The translations under genes and the position numbers were made by a program. Under the pieces are notes generated by a model, which saw only the letters and a list, made by a program, of their open reading frames with translations, searched no databases and was not told the DNA's origin. A DNA stretch of 64,000 bases from Acinetobacter boissieri (GTDB lineage Bacteria > Pseudomonadota > Gammaproteobacteria > Pseudomonadales > Moraxellaceae), in assembly GCF_900096955.1 (NCBI RefSeq), contig NZ_FMYL01000003.1, positions 1 through 64,000 on the forward strand, given 5' to 3'. This document shows, piece after piece, positions 25,522 to 34,000 of the stretch. Positions within the stretch are counted from its first letter, which is position 1. Each line of letters opens with the position of its first letter.

Positions 25522-26235
25522 ATGGCTGATGCCGTTGTTGCCAATATGGATACTATTCACGTCAAAGCCAATCCCGATACTCCAAAAATAAGCAATATTG
25601 GACCTTGGGCTGGGATGGCAGGAGATCAAGCACAAGGTGTTTTTTCTGAGTTATATGGGCTTGATGTGTTATCTATGGCTCATTTTGGTGTCACACTTGA
25701 GGCATTTTACGATGATGCTGAAATTGTGAGTAAACAGGTGGATTTATATTCATCTTTTGATTTAAAGACGATGCTTTCTCGTGGTTATGCACCAGCGAAA
25801 TCACCACAGAACATTCCACTGATTGATCCTGATTTTAAGCTGATGTGGCTCGCCACTAATATTGATCTGTCTACTATGGATGCTCAAAGTGACAGTGTTC
25901 ATGTGGGCCATTATCAATTGAATTACTTCACTACAAATGGTACTGGCGATATAAGCATCACTTTTATTGAAACTCGTAATGCTTCAATTATCAACAGTGC
26001 TAAAGCAATTAAGTCAGTTATGTTTAGAGAAGATGGTACACAGGCTTTACCGAAAGATTATTTGATGCGATTAAAAATATATATTTTTGACAAACATAGT
26101 AACAGTACAAGGCCGTTTGAGGTGGAGCATATTGTGGCATTACAAGCAGCAAACTTACCACTTGAAACCAGTATGGCAAACGGTGTGGGTATGGTGACGT
26201 TGAATTTCACTAAAATGTTTCCGATGTTGGCATAG
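25522..26235 (+). CDS. Tail tube-like structural protein
   Basis: 237 aa, two bases after the portal stop, GAGGA ribosome-binding site inside the portal gene end. Beta-rich, with GHYQLNYFTTNGTGDISITF, then ETRNASIINSAKAIKSVMF and the end NGVGMVTLNFTKMFPML. This ordering recalls gp19-type tube proteins, where the C-terminal strand is used for stacking. It ends the P8 unit directly before box P9. The gene order portal-tube is unusual; a connector protein is the main alternative. Confidence 0.5.
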   Translation: MADAVVANMDTIHVKANPDTPKISNIGPWAGMAGDQAQGVFSELYGLDVLSMAHFGVTLEAFYDDAEIVSKQVDLYSSFDLKTMLSRGYAPAKSPQNIPLIDPDFKLMWLATNIDLSTMDAQSDSVHVGHYQLNYFTTNGTGDISITFIETRNASIINSAKAIKSVMFREDGTQALPKDYLMRLKIYIFDKHSNSTRPFEVEHIVALQAANLPLETSMANGVGMVTLNFTKMFPMLA

Positions 26236-26276
26236 TTGGAACATGAAAAAAAATGAGTTTTCAAACCCGACATAAT
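26236..26276 (+). promoter_or_regulatory. Late-type promoter box P9
   Basis: TTGGAACA (26236-26243), TGAAAAAAAA, then exactly 27 bases to CATAATGGCTAT. The same 12 bases occur at the same distance in P11. Confidence 0.75.
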
Positions 26277-26304
26277 GGCTATTATTTGATAATTAGGCCT
26301 TTGT

Positions 26305-29217
26305 GTGAAAAATACAGCGATATTTAAACAGCAATATGCACCATACCAAAGCTACTGTGTTGCAGGGTTTGACTCGATAATGAACACAGGAGCATGTTTT
26401 CTTGGATGTGTACACGGTGAATATGGTGTGTTGAAAGCAGTTGTTACTGAATCAGTCACAGCACATGATCAGTGGCGTGTTGTGAACCTTCAGTCTGAAG
26501 ATCACTTTGATTCTGTCGCTGTATTGGGTGCAGTTGATGATGTTGAAGCATCAAGTCTCGCACTCATGCATTATGGGCATTTATTTGATTCAGCGAATGT
26601 ACATGTAGATACGATGGAAACGTCTGTATATGGCCTAAAGCGTCATCTTGATTGTGCTTATTATCATGATAAACCACGCCTTATTCAGCCATGGCAATTA
26701 AATGAATTGCAAGATGTGGCCACTGCTGAAAAGCCGATGTGGGATAACATGAGCTTAAAGTCACATAGCGGACAGTTATCTACGTTGTTATTTGATATGC
26801 AATCCCACGATGACCATAATGGGTTGTTAAATTCATTTGACGGTTTGGCATCATATTTAGAGCAAATTGGTTCAATTGAGCAAGCATTTGATTCAATCAT
26901 TGTTGACTATCAGCATTTAGAATACTTTATGGGCCTTTTGCATAAAGCGATGAATAATGCATCAAAGGGTGGTGTACACGTTGAGAATATTGAAATAAGC
27001 AAGCCGTTTAAACGTAAGGGCGTTGCACAAGTGGCTGTATCGTATTTGATGAAAGATGGGCAAACTATCACCATATTATTTCATAACCCAGACAGTACAC
27101 CATCTAAGCTGGCACAATCCGATACATTGATTTCTTGGAAAACTTTACTTAATCGCCGTGATGTGACGGGCGTGGTCCAACCTAACCAGGGCGAAGGTTT
27201 ATCGATGCCCGTACTGGCAGGTCGTATCATGCAGTTAGTCAATAAAAACTCGGCTCGTTTTGTGCGTACGCAAGCTAAAAAACAGCAAGTTGAAAAAGAG
27301 TTGAACGAAACCCAAGCAAGATTGCAAGATAAAAAACTTAAATTAGATCAACTCAATGCTGATATTGAATCTGTGAAAAAGCAATTAGATGAAGTGCAAG
27401 CCAATACTAATCAGGTGTTGGAAGAAAAAAAGGCAAAAGATCGTGAATCTAGCAAGGTATTGACGGCATGGAATAGCCAACAGGCTGAACAGGATTTTCA
27501 AGGTTATATTGGTGATCTAGCAGAAGATGAGCGCCCATCTGCTGGGGCAAAGCGTTATTTTAGTGCAAAATTACAAGACTTGATTGTTCAAACTAAAGTG
27601 GGTGATGTTCGTATTAGCAGTAAGTCAAGAGGAAAAATATTTGATCGTATTCGTCCGATGAAATTATTGGCAATACCGTATATTCCAGAAGTCTTGCTAA
27701 GAGGTGTAGTGGGGCAGTTAGAGCCGTTGAGTAAAGTACGTAAAGATGGCATTACGGGTTTTTACCAGTTTGATAAAGTGGTAGATACAGCACAGTTTAA
27801 GATTCATATTACATTAAAGGTGGGTGCAGGTCAGCAGGGGCAGTTATTGTATTATATGGGGACTTCAAAAATAACAAACCCACGACAAAGCGTGGGTTCG
27901 GATGCTCTGAGCATCACCGAAGGGCTTCCTCAAAGAGAGGTTACTCACCTTGATTCCATTCAAGCAAATTATGTTGATGAAGTCAATGGCTTTGATTCTG
28001 CATCTAGTGATGATGGCGTGAACATTGAAATTACTCAGATTATAGACAAGACAACAGGGAAAAAATTAACTGAATCTGAGGCGGAGCAGTTATTGTTGGC
28101 TCGATCTAAACCAGTCGATGATACGCCTATCGTGATTCAAGGTGATGAATTTGGTGAGTTTCCAGATACGCCTGAAGGGAAAAAAGCATTATTAAAAGTT
28201 GCAAAACAAAAACTAATGGACATGCGAGGTCATCCTGTTTATTGTCCAGCTTTGCAAAGCATGGTGGATATAAGCAGGGAGGGAGTCAGTAAAATAACCT
28301 CTTTTAGTGCGGATACTAGAAAGCTAAAAATTATTCCAGTTATTCCTAATTTGATTGCTACTGCAAGTAATTTAGTTACAAAGGAAAGTTATTTAGAATC
28401 TGAAAAATTAAAAGGATTAATTGCTTATCATTACATGCAAAGTAAAATTGAATTAGACAATAAGTTTTTAAATGTAAAATTTGTGATCAAAGAAAAAATA
28501 GGTGGTCATTTTCAATATGATTACACTATTGAAGATGAAATTAGTCATTTTGATAATATTTTAGGCAAAGAAAATGCCTCAATAAAAGAGGCATTTAGTG
28601 CTACTAATTACAAATCAGGAGACCAGTTGGGATCTCATCTGCTGGCTAGTAGCCAACCTAGTGTGCCAACTCACACACATAATATACAAATAAATGATAA
28701 TGTCGTCAAGATGGTAAAAGATAATGAATTTGGGTGTATTGATGAAGTAAAAAAAATCCCATCTTTCGACGGGATTCTATCTGCAACAGCTACATGCGAC
28801 AGGGGTGTAGTGAATACTTCACCTGACCTACCTGTTTCGTGTGTTGCCAACTTAGAGATTAGTTTAGAAAATAAACAAAACAATGTCAATGAGTTTGATT
28901 CTGTAGATTCAGATGCGTCGAATAACGATGAATATGTACTGAATTTATTTATTGAAGGAGAAGATTATGTTGTAAATACGGATCGCTCAACGATTCCAAC
29001 TGTAACAGATAAGTCAAACGATGATGATGTTGAGTATTTACAGGATATCCTTGATGGTAAAATTGATTTCTCAGATCATCAACAAACTGATGATATGGTC
29101 GCAAAGCTTGAAGAAATACATGGGCGTTTAACGCCAGAAAGCCAGACCTTGTTTGAAAAAGTTGCCGATGCCTTTGCGACGTATGCGATTTCTCTGGAGG
29201 TGCCAGGTCATGATTAA
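26305..29217 (+). CDS. DarA-like polyvalent head-internal protein
   Basis: 970 aa, GTG start. The first ~320 residues resemble the DarA N-terminal region of phage P1 (YCVAGFDSIMN, GVLKAVVTESVTAHDQWRVV, AQVAVSYLMKDGQTITILF), followed by a coiled coil (~325-380). Two copies of a barnase/EndoU-related associated domain seem present: ~410-520 (KRYFSAKLQDLIVQTK, MKLLAIPYIPEVL) and ~625-740 (MVDISREGVSKITSFSADTR, LKIIPVIPNLIA). Six FDS tripeptides occur (residues 22, 68, 94, 195, 563, 864). In P1, DarA is packed in the head, cleaved, and protects injected DNA from restriction. Three terminator-like hairpins lie inside the coding sequence of the C-terminal half. Confidence 0.7.
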   Translation: MKNTAIFKQQYAPYQSYCVAGFDSIMNTGACFLGCVHGEYGVLKAVVTESVTAHDQWRVVNLQSEDHFDSVAVLGAVDDVEASSLALMHYGHLFDSANVHVDTMETSVYGLKRHLDCAYYHDKPRLIQPWQLNELQDVATAEKPMWDNMSLKSHSGQLSTLLFDMQSHDDHNGLLNSFDGLASYLEQIGSIEQAFDSIIVDYQHLEYFMGLLHKAMNNASKGGVHVENIEISKPFKRKGVAQVAVSYLMKDGQTITILFHNPDSTPSKLAQSDTLISWKTLLNRRDVTGVVQPNQGEGLSMPVLAGRIMQLVNKNSARFVRTQAKKQQVEKELNETQARLQDKKLKLDQLNADIESVKKQLDEVQANTNQVLEEKKAKDRESSKVLTAWNSQQAEQDFQGYIGDLAEDERPSAGAKRYFSAKLQDLIVQTKVGDVRISSKSRGKIFDRIRPMKLLAIPYIPEVLLRGVVGQLEPLSKVRKDGITGFYQFDKVVDTAQFKIHITLKVGAGQQGQLLYYMGTSKITNPRQSVGSDALSITEGLPQREVTHLDSIQANYVDEVNGFDSASSDDGVNIEITQIIDKTTGKKLTESEAEQLLLARSKPVDDTPIVIQGDEFGEFPDTPEGKKALLKVAKQKLMDMRGHPVYCPALQSMVDISREGVSKITSFSADTRKLKIIPVIPNLIATASNLVTKESYLESEKLKGLIAYHYMQSKIELDNKFLNVKFVIKEKIGGHFQYDYTIEDEISHFDNILGKENASIKEAFSATNYKSGDQLGSHLLASSQPSVPTHTHNIQINDNVVKMVKDNEFGCIDEVKKIPSFDGILSATATCDRGVVNTSPDLPVSCVANLEISLENKQNNVNEFDSVDSDASNNDEYVLNLFIEGEDYVVNTDRSTIPTVTDKSNDDDVEYLQDILDGKIDFSDHQQTDDMVAKLEEIHGRLTPESQTLFEKVADAFATYAISLEVPGHD
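27877..27898 (+). other. In-frame hairpin H1 in the DarA-like gene
   Basis: AACCCACG and CGTGGGTT form a perfect 8-bp stem with a six-base loop, preceded by A-rich sequence. Directly behind it is a second palindrome (GATGCTC-T-GAGCATC, 27901-27915) and a weak CCTC/GAGG pair. It codes for residues ~525-532 without breaking the frame. Confidence 0.6.
28572..28596 (+). other. In-frame hairpin H2 in the DarA-like gene
   Basis: AAATGCCTC and GAGGCATTT: perfect 9-bp stem, seven-base loop, A-rich on the left and T-rich inside the right arm, like a bidirectional terminator, yet inside the coding frame (residues ~757-764). Confidence 0.6.
28755..28776 (+). other. In-frame hairpin H3 in the DarA-like gene
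   Basis: AATCCC and GGGATT pair, with two further pairs inside and a TTTC loop; preceded by a run of A. Residues ~817-824. Confidence 0.5.
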
Positions 29218-29560
29218 ACTAGAACAGATTAAACTTTCAAAAGAACGTATTCACTTAATTGCACAGCTAAAATCTGGTCAGATTAAGGGTTTTGATGTAA
29301 TTAAAGCGACCAAGCGAGTGATTGAAATTGTTATGTTATTGGGAGGGCAATCCCAACAAATAATCAATACGCTTTACCAAGCTGTGATTGATGGTAAAAA
29401 AACACTTTCTATCCAAACAGTCAGAGATGTATTTGCCGAAGCACAAAAAGATCAAAAGCACTGGCAGTTATCTAACGCCGTTGAAGCCTTAGCACGTGAA
29501 GCGATAGAGAAAGATGTGATTACATCATCAGAGTACGATGCATTGGTCAGTGGAACATAG
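29210..29560 (+). CDS. Small protein coupled to the DarA-like gene
   Basis: 116 aa from the ATG at 29210; GGAGG lies 9 bases upstream and the start overlaps the preceding stop by 8 bases, so an upstream in-frame start is unlikely. Helical, amphipathic (SKERIHLIAQLKSGQIKGFD, KATKRVIEIVMLLGGQSQQI, NAVEALAREAIEKDVITS), no membrane segment. Translational coupling to the DarA-like gene suggests a partner or chaperone for its packaging, as P1 also has small proteins in its dar operon. Family not recognised. The last codons contain box P10. Confidence 0.6.
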   Translation: MIKLEQIKLSKERIHLIAQLKSGQIKGFDVIKATKRVIEIVMLLGGQSQQIINTLYQAVIDGKKTLSIQTVRDVFAEAQKDQKHWQLSNAVEALAREAIEKDVITSSEYDALVSGT

Positions 29561-29590
29561 CCATATTAGGTATGAGGTTTTTGTAAAAAT
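29550..29590 (+). promoter_or_regulatory. Late-type promoter box P10
   Basis: GTGGAACA (29550-29557) overlaps the last codons of the previous gene; 27 bases later AAAAAT. Precedes the ddrB-ParB gene. Confidence 0.5.
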
Positions 29591-29618
29591 AGCGAGATAC
29601 ATTATCTGGCTATTTTTT
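29585..29618 (+). terminator. Terminator-like hairpin abutting the start codon of the ddrB-ParB gene
   Basis: AAAAATAGC, AGATA pair with TATCT, GCTATTTTT: a nearly uninterrupted stem followed by T residues, ending one base before the ATG at 29620. It overlaps the P10 -10 position and leaves no room for an ordinary ribosome-binding site. Confidence 0.6.
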
Positions 29619-29619
29619 T

Positions 29620-30939
29620 ATGAAAAACATTAAATCTAATAATCTTGTATTGCATTACCTCGATAGCCGTCTATCAGAAAAGTTGCAAAAAACAGCCCAA
29701 TCTACAGGATTTAGGGGCCGTCATGTTGAGGTGAAAACGGCGAATGGAAAAAGTTATTTAACAGCCCTTGCATTGGTTGATATTGATTCAATTCAAGCAT
29801 CACATAGTGAAACGGGTGCAGAAAATAAGTTATATCCACAAGAGTTACAGCCTCGTGATCGTTCTCGTCATTCATCAATTGCTTGGGTACAAAAAACGGC
29901 ACAAAATATTGATTATGATAGCTTGGGGCGTAGTCGTAGAGCTGATACAGGTGCTCCAATTGTCGGTGAGGATATGGCGGTTGAGTCGGGTAATGGTCGA
30001 ACGATGGCCCTTAAGTTGGCTTATGCACAGGGAAAAGCCGAGCAATATAAGCATGATCTTTTAGAAGATGCAGAGTATTTAGGCTTTAGTCGTTCAGAAG
30101 TATTGGCAATACAAAAGCCTATATTAGTAAGAATCAGAACATCATCAAATATGCGTGAGCGTATTGAGTTTGCGATTGCAGCCAATCAAGATGACAAGCT
30201 CAGTCAAACAGCGACTGAACGAGCATTAAGTGATGCAAAATGGCTGGATGATCATGTGGTTTCACTGTTTTCTCCGAGTGAGAATGGTGATTTTATGGCA
30301 GCAAGCAATCATAAATTTTTAGCAGCATTCTTAGCCAAACTAGGCGATACCGAAGCTGCTCAATACTTAGATAAAAATGGGTACTTTACACAAGCATTTG
30401 TGGTTCGTGTACGACAGGCTCTATTTGCAAAAGCCTATGATGATGAAAGATTATTAGAGATGATGGCCGATCAAACGAAGCCCGATTTACAAAATATGAT
30501 TAATGCATTGGCAGTATCGGCAGTTAAATTCATGGAAGCCAAGTCATTGAGTGTAGTCAGTCAAGCACAGGTTGAGGATGTGAGTGCAAATATTGTTGAT
30601 GGTATGCATGCATCAATGAATGATGAGCTTATGGCGGCCATTAATGAAGCATCTGATGCGATTGTATCGGCACAAAGGCAAGGTCAAGATGTCGGTGAGT
30701 TTTTAAAGCAACAAGGATTATTTGGTGACTTATCTGATGGCGTTGCCGAAATTGCCTTATTCGTCAGTCAAAATAGTCGCTCTGTAAAAAAAATGGCCAA
30801 GTTTTTTGCTGCACTGGCGAAGTATATTGAAAAAAATGAAATTGAAGGACAATCTTTGGGGTTATTTGGTGAGCCTCAACCCGTATCTGTAGCTGATGCA
30901 GTTGGCTTTGCATTGTCTGAGGTGGAGCGATTGGTTTGA
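29620..30939 (+). CDS. DdrB-like ParB-superfamily protein
   Basis: 439 aa. The region ~20-200 shows the ddrB-ParB pattern: SYLTALALVDIDSIQASHS, PQELQPRDRSRHSSIAWVQ, then ESGNGRTMALKLAYAQGKAE and the conserved KPILVRIRTSSNMRERIEFA with FAIAANQDDKLSQTATERAL. In phage P1 and related elements such proteins belong to the Dar/Ddr anti-restriction, head-internal set; the fold is a ParB-like nuclease/NTPase fold. The C-terminal half is helical. It stands between the DarA-like and DarB-like genes, each with its own box. The function is inferred from this company. Confidence 0.75.
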   Translation: MKNIKSNNLVLHYLDSRLSEKLQKTAQSTGFRGRHVEVKTANGKSYLTALALVDIDSIQASHSETGAENKLYPQELQPRDRSRHSSIAWVQKTAQNIDYDSLGRSRRADTGAPIVGEDMAVESGNGRTMALKLAYAQGKAEQYKHDLLEDAEYLGFSRSEVLAIQKPILVRIRTSSNMRERIEFAIAANQDDKLSQTATERALSDAKWLDDHVVSLFSPSENGDFMAASNHKFLAAFLAKLGDTEAAQYLDKNGYFTQAFVVRVRQALFAKAYDDERLLEMMADQTKPDLQNMINALAVSAVKFMEAKSLSVVSQAQVEDVSANIVDGMHASMNDELMAAINEASDAIVSAQRQGQDVGEFLKQQGLFGDLSDGVAEIALFVSQNSRSVKKMAKFFAALAKYIEKNEIEGQSLGLFGEPQPVSVADAVGFALSEVERLV

Positions 30940-30980
30940 TTGGAACAAGCTAAAAAGCATTCTTTTGTAGTGACCATAAT
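30940..30980 (+). promoter_or_regulatory. Late-type promoter box P11
   Basis: TTGGAACA (30940-30947) begins directly after the previous stop; AGCTAAAAA, then exactly 27 bases to CATAATGGCTAT, identical in 12 bases to P9. Confidence 0.75.
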
Positions 30981-31011
30981 GGCTATAACAATATAGTGAT
31001 TATGGTTTCTT

Positions 31012-34000
31012 ATGTGTCATGTTAACTCTAGCAATGCTTTGGATATTTTGTCATTCATTTTAAATGCGATGACGAAAAAACAAACGTTACTATTTTCAGA
31101 TCGTGTTAAAAGTGCATCGGTGCGTCAAAAAGATAATAACCAAGCAGTACAGTTGCTCAGACAGCTTCAAAATAGTGGTGAAAATGCAACGATTGAGCAA
31201 AAGGAAATTTTAGCAAAATATACTGGCACAGGCGGTAACTTAGTTGGTGAAGATGGGCTCAAGGGAAGTGCCTATGAATACTATACGCCGACTGAAGTTG
31301 CTTCCTCAATGTGGGACCTTCTAAAAGCGCAAGGCTTTAGCGGTGGGAGTGTATTAGATCCAAGTGCCGGAACAGGTATATTTTCAGCAACAGCGCCTAA
31401 AGATATTTTGATGCACAGTGTGGAGTTGTCGGACATCTCAGGTGGGATTAATCAGTTAGTTAATGGTAGTGATACGCATAAAGTGACTGTATCGCCATTT
31501 GAACAGGTAGCATTTGCGACAGAAGATGAAATGTTCGATGCTGTGATGACCAATGTACCATTTGGAAGTAACTCAGATCGCGGTAAAAACAAAATTTTAG
31601 ATAAAAAATATCAGCGTGATACGTTGGAAGAGTACTTCATTAAACGGTCTTTAGACAAATTACGCCCTAATGGCTTGGCAATGTTTGTTGTACCGACAAA
31701 AGTGCTAGATGGGGTGAAGTTTAGAAAGTTTAGACAGCAGATTCTAATCCGTGCAGATTTGCTCGGTGCATATCGGCTACCGAACAAGGTATTTGATGCC
31801 ACGGGTGCTGATGTGACCACTGATATTATTGTGCTGAAAAAGTTTGGTCGAGATGTTGGGGAAAAAATTAATAATTTGTTTGAACATGGTGAGCTATCTA
31901 CACTGGTTGATGCACAGGTATTAGATAGTGATATTATTTCTGGTCGATATTTTAAAACCTATGGTCGGCATTTTATATTGGGGGATACAGTCACTGCCAG
32001 TGGACGTTTTGGTGAGGTTGAACGTGTTGTTAATGATGACTCATTAAGTAATATTCTAGCATTGGTTAAAAAGTTTCCGAGCAGTCGTATCGATTATGCT
32101 TTGTTAGATGCCACAGCTGAAGTTGAGCCATTAGATGTGCAAGAGGGTGATACTCGATGTGTTGATGGGGCGACATTTACTTTAGAGAATGGTGCATGGA
32201 CGCAAGTAGACACGGTATTTAATTTTAACAGTAATGTACTACAAACGCCGTATGCATTACTTGAAGCTAATATTGATCTAGATACGCTAGCATTGTACCA
32301 ATCGCAAATGTTAGCTCAGCAATTAAAGCAACCTAATTGGCTAGTATTTCTGCAAGATGCAATAGCTGGTGCAAATAAGCACCAATTTGATTTTTGGCTA
32401 TGCATATTGTCAATTATCGATGCATTAAAGCAACCGCAAAATAATATGGCCTATAGTGAGCGTTATCCAACGCTGACTAAATATATGACCGGATATGCTC
32501 AAGCGTATTTAAATGGTGCCTATACACCTAAATCAAGCGATTTTAAGCGGTATTTGAAAACAGTCTCTGTTGTTTTTGATGGATCGCAACCTGATGGTTT
32601 GTCACGCTACTGGCATGGCGAAAGTGAGGCTCAGGTTTTTGAGCAAGAATTAAGTGCTCAACAAAGTTATGAAAAAGCGATTTACACAGGTAATGCCGAC
32701 CATTGGCAAGTTGATATTCAGCAATTGAAGTTAAGTAATCCTGATTTTGATCCGATGGAAGATCATCACTTTTGTATTAATGCAGATGGTACGAAGGTGA
32801 CGCTTGCTCGTGATTATTATGTGGGGAATTATCAAGAGTTTTTAACAAACATTGAGTATGAAATAAGCCAGGCACATGATCCGTTGATTAAAGAAAAACT
32901 AATCCACCAAAAAAATGAAGCCAAAAACAGAGTTTCCGTCATTGATGTAAAAAAACTGCAGTATGACTTGATTGGTACAACGGTCTCTATACAAGTAAAA
33001 GCACAATTTTTTAATGAGTTTGTTGATGGCTTGGCCATTTTAGATGCTGAAGATCGTTTGTTGGTTGAAAGTAAGGTCACTTTGGCTGAATTAATTAAAT
33101 ATGAAAAAGCGGATATTGAACGAGGTTTGATGAATGATTCAAATACCAGATTACGCCGTTTTATATTAAATCGAGTTTTTAACTCTATTAATAATAATCA
33201 ACGCCTTTCAGTACCAGATCACGACAGCTTGAGCAAAGTTGATCATGTTCATTTACAGAATATGCTTTTAGAGTATTACAACTCGCTCAATGTGAGTTTT
33301 AATGTCTGGTTAAAGTCGAATGATCAGTTTATGGCTCAACTTGATCAAGCCATGAATGCGCCTTCAAATAAAACGTTTGCCGTTGAATTAGATGATGCTC
33401 CTTTAACGATCAATGGTTTTAATCCGAAGAAAACTGGGTTTATAGCCTTAAATAATTATCAAAATGAAGAAATACGCCGTTTATCTCGTAAATTTAGTGG
33501 GATATGTGGCTTTGATGTGGGCTTAGGTAAAACATTGACTGCATTGGCATCGGTTCAGAATATGCATAATATTGGTGTTAAGAAAAGAACGATGTTTGTT
33601 GTGCCAAGTCATACCATTAGTAAATGGCAAACTGATGTAAAAATGGCCTATGACAATACCGATGATGTGCTAGTGATTGGTACGAATGAAATGGCTAATG
33701 AGTCTGTAAATTCTAAATTTAATGCAACTGATTTGTCCTTGCTAGTGCGTGCTCAGGGTAAAAAGTATCGGAAAATTTTAATCACAGTGGATGCATTTAA
33801 TATGATTCCACTGCGTGAACTCACGATTGAACAGCATGATCGAGAAAATAATGCAAAAGCGATTGAACGAAATCAAGATCATGAGCGTCAAGATGCTCAT
33901 TTAGCCACAAAAATCAAAAAACTCAATCGTTATGAATCGAAGTTGGCATATTTCGAGGATTTGGGTGTCGATTCTTTGGTTTTTGATGAAGCTCAAATGT

